Part shown: positions 1 through 6,759 of the stretch, piece after piece
Layout of the letters: each line of letters begins with the position of its first letter
How positions within the stretch are numbered: the stretch's first letter is position 1
Assembly (NCBI GenBank): GCA_016946835.1
Contig: JACVTC010000086.1
Location: 140,001 to 157,500 of the forward strand
From: Neocallimastix lanati (nom. inval.)
Lineage: Eukaryota; Neocallimastigomycota; Neocallimastigomycetes; Neocallimastigales; Neocallimastigaceae
Reading direction: 5' to 3'
Length of the DNA: 17,500 nt
Made by a program: the position numbers and the translations under genes
Notes under the pieces: model-generated
What the model was told of the DNA's origin: nothing
The model's input: only the letters and a program-made list of their open reading frames with translations
Database searches by the model: none

Positions 1-183
1 AATAATCCATATTTAATTATTAAAATATATATTTAAAATTTACTGTTTTAATTAATTTTTTTTTAACTATTTAATTATGAAAACATACCATAAAATTATT
101 AACGGAATATCTTTTTATTTATTTTAATAATTTATAGTTTTCTTAAATATTATACTCATTATTCCTATATTAAATTTACCAAG

Positions 184-214
<31 letters not shown>

Positions 215-413
215 ATTAAGTTTTATAGAAAATAAATTTCATTAATATTTTATCTTGGTTTTAATTAAATTTTTTTTTATTTTATTTTTTACAAATATTT
301 TTATATTATTAAATTAATTTAAATAATCAACTCTATATATTATAATAAATAATATATGTATACTATGAGACATATATATAAATATAAAATTATTTTATTA
401 TTTTATTATATAT

Positions 414-455
<42 letters not shown>

Positions 456-660
456 GTTGTAGTTATTCATGAAATTTGGTATCACCAATAATATTTAATA
501 AAATTTAAAAAAAAAAAGTAACATTTTATAAATTTAAATATTTAAATTTTATTAAATAATATAATAAAATTTAATAACAATTTAAAAATTTAATTAAATA
601 AAAAATAAAAAATAAAAAACATATTCAAATGAAAAAAGCTTAATTTTAATGGGAAAATAA
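1..660. other. AT-rich intergenic spacer
   Basis: No coding signal on either strand. The stretch is almost entirely A and T, with T runs of 27 nt (184-210) and 37 nt (416-452). Stops occur in every frame at the density expected for such composition. Nothing functional is recognised. Confidence 0.8.
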
Positions 661-935
661 TAATGCTATTTGTAAAATTTGTTTCAGCTAATGCTTGTTA
701 CTGCTACTACAATTGCCGATGTCAGAATTAATAAATCTTCTTGTAATTTTCATTCTACTCCAATATTTATTACTACTACTAGTATTAAGAATTCAAATAA
801 ATCTTCTTCATTCCCATTCTTTTTAATCGAAGACTTATTGCTCTTCAAGCCTCTCAGCATTTACTAAGAATGAAATTGATGTATTAGGATGCATTATACT
901 TCATATGAAAAGTGATGATTCCTTCCTTTTGCAGG
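661..935. other. Unrecognised higher-complexity segment, possibly an exon remnant
   Basis: This block has clearly more G and C than its surroundings. On the plus strand it begins just after an acceptor-like TTTGTTTCAG and has a 62-codon open frame at 679-867 that is rich in Thr, Ser and Phe. A second plus frame stays open across the end of the block (about 835-935). The minus strand also has an open stretch. None of the translations resembles a family I recognise. It lies just upstream of the pyruvate formate-lyase pseudogene, but I could not match it to the N-terminal part of that enzyme. It could be decayed coding sequence of unknown origin. Confidence 0.3.
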
Positions 936-953
936 TTTAACTGTAAAAATAAG

Positions 954-992
<39 letters not shown>
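954..992. repeat. 39-nt A homopolymer
   Basis: An uninterrupted run of A on the plus strand, directly upstream of the pyruvate formate-lyase remnant. Such runs are frequent in this window, so it need not be a retroposon tail. Confidence 0.95.
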
Positions 993-994
<2 letters not shown>

Positions 995-1010
995 AAGAAA
1001 TTTTTAGTTA

Positions 1011-1510
1011 AAGCTTGAAGAAATGATAGCTGGTCATCATTGTCATCATAACTGAATTACCAGATGATTACAGCTGTGGTCGTCATATTATTGGTGACTA
1101 CCGTCATGTCGCTCTTTACAGTACAGATCATCTTATTGCACAAAAAAAAAAAAAAAAAATAAAAATAAAAATAAAAATAAAAATAAAAATAAAAATAAAA
1201 ATAAAAAAATAAAAATAAAAAATAATTACAAAAGAAACAAAGGAATAAAAACAACAATGAAATTAAATGGAGAAGTTTCTAAATCCAAACCAAGAATACA
1301 ATAGATGTTATTCAAATTTTGAGTATTTTTGGTTATTTTAGGTTGAACGAGATGGAGCTGCTGCTCTCTGTCTCTTGGTCGTATGGATATCTTTCTTGAC
1401 TCTTTCTTTGAAAATGATTTAAAGGATGGCATCATTACTGAATCTGAAGCTCAAGAAATCATTAATTTAATAATTTAATCTTAAAATTACGATTGACTTG
1501 TCATTTTTTT
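1011..1510 (+). pseudogene. Pyruvate formate-lyase (PFL) fragment, broken
   Basis: Intact PFL is a glycyl-radical enzyme that converts pyruvate and CoA to acetyl-CoA and formate; in gut fungi it works in hydrogenosomal/fermentative metabolism. What is seen here are conserved PFL stretches, in the family's order, in different frames. At 1048-1143 the frame reads ITELPDDY, then [19 protein letters not shown], matching the family's [23 protein letters not shown] region with one extra residue. At 1301-1341 it reads IDVIQ...FGYF. At 1342-1368 it reads VERDGAAAL. At 1374 onward it reads LGRMDIFLDSFFENDLKDG followed by ITESEAQEIINLI, matching the family's SLGRTSTFLD...ERDLK...TE.EAQE block; a shifted LKLRL follows. 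The breaks include an A-rich microsatellite after LIAQ, a frame change inside GHHCH/IITE near 1039-1050, and a 2-nt expansion in a CT-rich stretch at 1369-1373. The Gly-radical C-terminus and the Cys-Cys active-site region are absent. No introns are obvious, so a processed copy is possible but not shown. Identification rests on motif order, not on a search. Confidence 0.8.
1141..1225. repeat. (AAAAAT)n microsatellite inside the PFL remnant
   Basis: A run of about 17 A followed by about ten tandem AAAAAT-like hexamers. It sits between two PFL motif blocks, where the normal enzyme has roughly 60 residues, so it replaced or grew within coding sequence. Confidence 0.9.
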
Positions 1511-1788
1511 TTAAAAAGTACATTTGAAATTAAAAATTAAAAAATAAAAGTTAAAAAAAAAAAAAACAAAAAAGAAATAAAAATAAAAAAAAAATAAAAA
1601 AAAATAAAAATAAAAAAAAAAAATAAAAAAAAAAATAAAAAAATACTATGTATTTCAGCAAGTTGTCCTATGCGGGAATTTTCCCCTTCCTAACAAACAA
1701 ATAAAAAAAAATAATAATAATAACAATAAAACCTAGAAGTAACATCTTTTTAAAAATAGATAGTGTAGATAGTGTGGTGTCTACTAAA
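1511..1788. other. A-rich spacer between PFL remnant and LINE
   Basis: Mostly A-rich low-complexity sequence with AAATAAAAA-type runs (about 1553-1645). A short richer patch at about 1650-1702 follows an acceptor-like ATTTCAG and contains GTTGTCCTATGCGGG; it is unlike its surroundings, but I cannot assign it. Confidence 0.7.
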
Positions 1789-1824
1789 CTCTCTCTCTTT
1801 CTCTCTCTCCCCCCTCCCCGGGGG
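1789..1824. repeat. CT microsatellite ending in C/G run
   Basis: A CT-dinucleotide tract with one TTT interruption, running into CCCCCCTCCCCGGGGG. This is very GC-rich for the window and lies at the 3' end of the decayed minus-strand LINE. Confidence 0.9.
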
Positions 1825-1849
1825 ATTCATCATTTATTGAACAACTAAA

Positions 1850-2560
1850 AAAATGCTCTAATCTTCCTAAGGAATAAAACATAGAGATCATCGATGAAAT
1901 ATTTAAAAGAATTCCATCTAAAAGATGTAAGAGCATCGCATTTAAAAATCCAATGTTCATAAGATTGTTTATCTTCGCCATAACAGAGACAAGTCTAGTC
2001 TTGGGACAATCAATCTTCTGAAACTCTATACCCATTCTACTAGTAATAGTAATAGTAGTATTGTATTTATAATCACAGCGTAGACATTATAATCCACGAA
2101 AAAAAACCCAAAGTTGAATTGGGGGGATATTTTAAGCTAAGCATAATTATAGCTTTATTGTTTGAGAACTTATTACAATCGTAATTTTGACCTTTAATAC
2201 CTTGAAATTTGGCAACTGATTTCCAGTAACGTTCTAAAATATCGTCATATTTTTCACATTTATATTTTTTGATTTTTTTAATACAGTGTTCTAGATTCTT
2301 TAGTCCAGGAATAATAAGGCATTTTTGGGAATAGATTTAGATTTAATAAGATCCTTTATAATACAGGTCTGATTTACTCCATTTTTTTTACAAAAACGAT
2401 TTAACTTGTTAAGACTACGTAGATACCAGCAATAGGAGGGATGCCTAAGATCTCGAGATAAAGCATAAGAAGTACTCATAGTAGAATTATGTCTAATATA
2501 GTCATTGTTTTCTGAATTTGTTTTACTATTTTTAGAGAAGGAAAGGAACCGATACAACAA
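1850..2560 (-). pseudogene. LINE ORF C-terminal region with CCHC motif (copy B)
   Basis: Long readable stretches occur in shifting frames: an 86-codon open piece at 2300-2560, then YDDILERYWKSVAKFQGIKG and CNKFSNNKAIIMLSLKYP at about 2120-2270. At 1938-1991 one frame gives CLCYGEDKQSYEHWIFKC, a Cys/Cys/His/Cys zinc-knuckle-like motif of the type found at the C-terminus of many LINE polyproteins. The frame then continues to about 1855 with RWNSFKYFIDDLYVLFLRKI. In that family the motif is thought to bind RNA or DNA. Several stops and frame changes show it is dead. Confidence 0.8.
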
Positions 2561-2939
2561 AAATAGACCAGTATTAAATTAATGTTTGAATTCTAGCCGT
2601 TCTATGGATTTGTTTGAACCAAGTAAAGGAGAATCATAAATTACTTTACTAATAATACAAAGGATTGAAGAACTTTTTTCTTGTATAAAAAAAGGTTCTT
2701 GGAAGAAAGAGCACAAAGAATGAACACCAATAAAGAGTCCTCTCATACCGGGAAGGGTTTTTAGGATTAGCTCTAAGAAAAAACTGAGTTGTAATTTGGA
2801 ATTAGTGGTGATGAAACATCTTTTTTTGAAGATATTTTCCTTTTTCCAATTTCTTGTAAATAAACAGATACATATAGGTTTAAAAAGTAGAGTTGAGGTA
2901 TAAAAAATAAATACTATCACGTTTTTTTTTTTTTTTTTC

Positions 2940-3243
2940 ATTATTCTAGCCGTTAATATTCCAACTTACACAGAGAGTAAAAAAAGGAAGAACTTAAATT
3001 TAGATAGCTAGAGAAAAAAAAAATCTTTTGCCATAGGATGAAGTTCAACTTCAACATCAATGGTATTAGATTTTCTTGACTTGTTCTTCTGTTTAAGTTT
3101 ATTACACAAGAACCAGTTAATTTTTTTATCTGTTTCAAGAATTTTATCTCTTAAGAAATCTAAAACATCGAAAAATTTGAGATCATTTTTGTGTGTTTAT
3201 TAACCCTAATAATGAAAGTATGAGCCAATACCTTGGAGAAAAA

Positions 3244-3276
<33 letters not shown>

Positions 3277-3720
3277 TTTAATATATGGAATAATTTCACG
3301 GTAGTTAGGGATCTTACTAATCACCAGAGCCATTTAGTTTACTAGGGGGACCAAGAATTAAGGTCATGGATTAAAAATATAAGGCTATAATTGTTCATAG
3401 GATTACCGAAACAAGTAGAAAACCACGATCACGATGAAAGGAAGTAGTATTTAACTGAGCAAGAAATATTCATGTTTAGAGTTTGTTTAGAAAAGAACTG
3501 ACGTATCTTCCATTAAATGTGAATTGATTATAAGAATTGTATACCAAAGAATGATGCCTTATTAGTAATGACGACAACGCTCTTGGTTTAAATATTGGTA
3601 TTTTTTTGGAATACCTATCAAATAATAACTCAAAACGAACGACTTAATGATAGGTACTGTGCTAGTTAAGAATATACACCATACTTATCACAATTATCCA
3701 GTACATCATTAATGAGTGAA
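2940..3720 (-). other. Heavily decayed middle part of LINE copy B
   Basis: This lies between the readable RT palm and the C-terminal pieces. Stops are dense, and a 30-nt T run occupies 3246-3275. Short frames such as 2953-3138 are open but carry no motif I recognise. It is assigned to the LINE only by position and orientation. Confidence 0.5.
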
Positions 3721-4082
3721 TTGAACAAAAATAGGAGATAGAGGGCTTCCTTGTCTAACACCACGATTAATCGAAAATTCTTCTGAGAGATTACGATTAA
3801 AAAAAGCACGAGCTTTAGAGAATAGATAAAGGTTCCTTAAAAAACAGATGACATTTTACCTCTAATTCCTAAGTTATAAAATTTGGTCAAAATATTAAAG
3901 ATAGGTACTGAATCATTGGATTTTTTTTTAAGATCAAGGAAAGTAAGATAAGTAAAATTTCCTTGAAAATTTTTCTTCTTTTGACCTATTTCTCCAATAT
4001 TTAAATATATAAAACTGATGCCTTCTTCTTTTTTTCTAAATCCAAAATTGTTCAGGTCACACACAAATTTATGTTCTAAGGC

Positions 4083-4132
4083 AATTCTATTAGTAACAAA
4101 ATTCTATTAGTAACAATTCTATTTAGTAACAA
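4083..4132. repeat. About 17-bp tandem repeat, three copies
   Basis: The unit AATTCTATTAGTAACAA occurs at 4083-4099 and 4100-4116, and a third, slightly changed copy (one extra T) at 4117-4132. It sits in the RT coding remnant, just N-terminal of the piece encoding CDLNNFGFRKKEEG, so it is a post-insertion expansion. Confidence 0.9.
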
Positions 4133-4203
4133 TTTTTTGAAATAATTTTTAAGCCAACATTAATAAGAGAAATACCTCAGATAATTATTACAATCTGAAA
4201 GAT

Positions 4204-4206
<3 letters not shown>

Positions 4207-4247
<41 letters not shown>
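4207..4247. repeat. 41-nt T homopolymer
   Basis: The longest homopolymer in the window. It lies within the decayed LINE RT region and is absent from any intact RT reading frame. Confidence 0.95.
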
Positions 4248-4248
<1 letters not shown>

Positions 4249-4377
4249 GAATTGATATTATAGAAGTCGAATTTCGAATTCCAACTATTCAGGGAAATCC
4301 CCATCCCAGATTTTGTTAAATAATGAAAGTAAACATTTAGCACAGTTAGAGTAATGAACATCTGAAAGAATCATCAT

Positions 4378-4521
4378 GATTATCGGATAAATCAGATTTA
4401 CTTAAAGAAGGCTTTAAAAAAAAAAAAAATTCAATCGGTATACCATCTTGATTATCGGATAAATCAGATTTACTTAAAGAAGGCTTTAAAAAAAAAAAAA
4501 ATTCAATCGGAATTACCATCG
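4378..4521. repeat. 72-bp tandem direct duplication in the RT remnant
   Basis: Two head-to-tail copies start GATTATCGGATAAATCAGAT at 4378 and at 4450 (period 72). Each includes CTTAAAGAAGGC, a 13-14 nt A run and ATTCAATCGG. On the minus strand it repeats the sequence encoding DGIPIEFF, directly after KAPGPDG. The copies are almost identical, with a small difference after ATTCAATCGG, so the duplication is recent relative to the decay of the element. Confidence 0.92.
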
Positions 4522-5030
4522 GGGCCAGGAGCTTTATTATTTATTTTTTCAATATCAAAGCAACAGTATTTTGAATTTCTTCCATTAGTTGATAGGATCA
4601 TTAATATTCCAAGTAGGATTATTATTAGGATATTAAGATATTAGGATGGATTCCAAATAAAATTTTACCCAGTATTTAATTCATTATCCAGACGGTGTTG
4701 AGTAAACATCAGAAGCTAGTTCACCATAATGTTCAGCAAATCGATTCAATTGATCCGAAGAAGAAAATAAAAAAGTTACCCTGCTTGTCCTTTAAAACGC
4801 TTGACGAAATAGAATTAGAGTACATAGGTTGAGATAGCTTCTTCAGTTTTAACCAAGTACTTCCTAGCATTTTTATTACGAAAATCATTACATACAGATT
4901 CTATCGACTGATGAAAATTGTTTTGATATAATAGAAAAAAACTTAATGGATCTGATTTTTTTTTTTTTTTTTTTTTTAACAGCAGCAAACTTGTTTCATC
5001 TTTATTAATTAAATATTTGGAAAAAAAAAA

Positions 5031-5111
5031 TACATGTAATAAAAAAAAAAAAAATACATGTATGTAATAAAAAATAAACAAACAAAAAAAAAAAAAAAAT
5101 ACATGTATGTA
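5031..5111. repeat. Three TACATGTA-containing units in A-rich sequence
   Basis: The palindrome TACATGTA (extended to TACATGTATGTA in two copies) occurs at 5031, 5055 and 5100, each followed by TAATAAAAA and A runs. Minus-strand frames across it give only Phe/Tyr-rich low-complexity peptides. Confidence 0.85.
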
Positions 5112-5240
5112 ATAAAAAGAAAAATAAAGATAAAAAAAAATAAACAAAGCAAAAAAAAAAAAAAAACACAAAATAAAAATAAAAATAAAAATAAAATAAT
5201 GGTATAAAACATTCTAGTTTCATTTAATTAATATCTGTAA

Positions 5241-5295
5241 GACTTCACAAGGGCATTATTATACCGTGGTATAATAATTAATTTTGACTTCACAA
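5241..5295. repeat. Palindrome flanked by 10-bp direct repeats
   Basis: ATTATTATACC (5255-5265) and its exact reverse complement (5268-5278) form an 11-bp inverted repeat around a 2-nt centre. GACTTCACAA occurs on both sides, at 5241-5250 and 5286-5295. The 35-bp interval could be a tiny insertion with a target-site duplication or an excision scar, between the two LINE remnants. The structure is seen directly; the origin is inferred. Confidence 0.75.
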
Positions 5296-5339
5296 TGTTA
5301 ATCCTAATTTTAAGATATAAAATTATGATCTTCATTGGT

Positions 5340-5962
5340 TGCGCGCGCTAGCCCTGCTGGCCTATCTTAACGTTTTCTTCAGCATTGACGTTCTTGGTAG
5401 TAGTAGTAGTACAATTCGATTTGAACCTATTGAACAAAGACCATTACTGGCCAATAGCAATAGGAGCAATAGGTATAATTGATTAAAGAAGAGCCGCAGT
5501 AAACCACCAAGAATGGAGGTATCAGAATAAGCACCTGATTTCATCTGGCACTTAAATAGATCCTTCCATTCCCTTGTACTGATTATTAATACTTCGACCT
5601 CCAAGAAGGAAATTAAACACTTTTTCACACACACTAGAATCAACATACACATTATTTTCAATACTATTACTAACATTACTAATAATACTATTACTAATAT
5701 TACTATAACTATTATTAATATTTACTATTCTTACTATTACTATTATTACTATTTACTATTCTTACTATTACTATTCTTACTATTTACTATTATTACTATT
5801 AACAATATTATTTGTTAGGTTGCCACAGTAAAAAGCATTATATAAAAATAAAATTCTATCATTAACCTTTACTACGAATAGGATTGAAAAATGGACAATC
5901 AATTAACCAATGCCTTATCCATTGTTTATTACTTTTACAACAGGGACAAAAATTAGGACACG
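5340..5962 (-). mobile_element. 3' end of a second LINE-type element, copy A
   Basis: The minus strand reads CPCCKSNKQWIRHWLIDC at 5895-5948, a C-x-C...H-x4-C motif with exactly the same 18-residue spacing as in copy B; the residues identical at matching positions are C1, C3, K8, Q9, H13, W14 and C18. The next frame continues with VNDRILFLYNAFYCGNLTNN, then an Asn/Ser-rich stretch, then VDSSVCEKVFNFLLGGRSIN and further pieces ending KNVNAEENVKIGQQG before a TAG at about 5355. Copy A is thus a C-terminal ORF fragment plus 3' end, cut by frame changes. No RT domain of this copy lies in the upstream direction (above 5962), which is AT spacer. Confidence 0.8.
5640..5810. repeat. Degenerate (ATTACT)n / TACTATTAC array
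   Basis: Imperfect tandem trinucleotide and hexanucleotide units built from ACT/ATT. On the minus strand they encode repeated Asn and Ser within the C-terminal region of LINE copy A, so the array may have grown from a coding Asn/Ser tract. Confidence 0.85.
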
Positions 5963-6759
5963 TTTAATCTTTTTATATTTTTATATTATATATTTTTATA
6001 TTTCAATTTTTTTTTTTTTTATTATTATTATTTTTTATTAGATATTTCATTCAATTTTTTTAGTATCTTTATAATAATACTAGATTATTAAAAAGATTTA
6101 AATGATAATATTTTTTTTTTTATTTTTAATTATTATTATTATAATAGTATTTACTATTATCAAATAGTAATTACAATTTTTTTTTTTTTTTTTTTTTTTT
6201 AATTTATTTTATTTAATTTTATTACATTTTATGATATATTAAATATTTATATATTTATATATTTATATATTTTTTTAATTTTTAATTTTTAATTTTTAAT
6301 TTTTTTTTTTTTTTTTTTTTTTATTTTTTAATTATAATAAATATTTTAATTATTTTTTTTTTATATATTATTTGTTAATAATTATGTTATTATTTTTTAT
6401 GGTTTCAGTTGTGCTAATTGTTTTTTGGCTTTTTGTTTTGTTATTTTAAAAATAAATACAAATATTGTTTTATGTAGCTTTATTTGTCTTATTTTTTTTT
6501 TTTCTCTTTAATCCATTTCTATAGTATATTTATTTTTTATTTTTTTTTTAAAAAAAAAAATAATAATAATTGGATTAATAGAATAAAGGAAATCTTTTGT
6601 ATTAATAGTTTCTTTTTCCTTTTTTTATTTTTTTTAGGTACTTTTTTTTATATTATACATTCTATCTTATTTTTTTTTTTTTTTTTTTTTTTTTTATTAT
6701 TTCTATCCTTATTTTATTTTATATTTCTTTTCGAAAGAAAAGGAATTTTAAAACTAAAT
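5963..6759. other. AT-rich spacer, 3' flank of the CotH-dockerin gene
   Basis: T-rich low-complexity sequence with several 15-24 nt T runs (for example about 6178-6200 and 6299-6322). No gene is recognised. The part next to 6760 should hold the 3' untranslated region of the minus-strand gene; A-rich AATAAAATAA-like sequence on the minus strand near 6705-6720 could serve polyadenylation, but in this base composition that is not diagnostic. Confidence 0.7.

Larger units (their letters stand above)
3720..4560 (-). pseudogene. LINE reverse-transcriptase core, broken (copy B)
   Basis: The reverse transcriptase would copy the element RNA at a nicked target site. Motifs seen, N- to C-terminal: NNKAPGPDG (about 4515-4541), LTFLDLKKKSNDSVPIFNIL (inside 3837-4064; the catalytic Asp motif A is FLDL, with a small insertion in the usual K-A-Y-DSVP), KFYNLGIRGK, then, after a frame change, LYLFSKARAFFNRNLSEEFS and RGVRQGSPLSPIF (the last at about 3727-3765), and LINDVLDNCDKYGVY at about 3665-3715. 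I could not find the YADD/FADD catalytic box in any frame near 3500-3650. The tract is cut by stops, a 72-bp duplication, 17-bp repeats and a 41-nt T run. RT identity is clear from motif order and sequence; the exact clade is not decided. Confidence 0.9.
1784..5171 (-). mobile_element. Decayed, 5'-truncated non-LTR (LINE-type) retrotransposon, copy B
   Basis: Reading the minus strand downward, pieces of one LINE polyprotein appear in the expected order, in shifting frames. At about 4700-4800 there is an endonuclease-to-RT linker (KDKQGNF, then DQLNRFAEHYGELASDVYS). KAPGPDG lies at 4515-4535. Palm-domain blocks lie at 3720-4064. The RT C-terminal region spans about 2100-2940, and a CCHC motif lies at 1938-1991. 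No endonuclease domain is visible upstream, and the 5' end dissolves into low-complexity sequence near 5000-5200, so 5' truncation is likely. Multiple stops, frameshifts and internal poly-T tracts make it non-functional. LTRs are not seen. The boundaries are approximate; no target-site duplication was confirmed. Confidence 0.85.

Noticed and set aside
4815-5223. Overlapping minus-strand frames full of Phe and Tyr
   Set aside because: The N-terminal parts come from A runs and TACATGTA repeats. Only the end at about 4815-4925 resembles the LINE linker, and it is covered under copy B.
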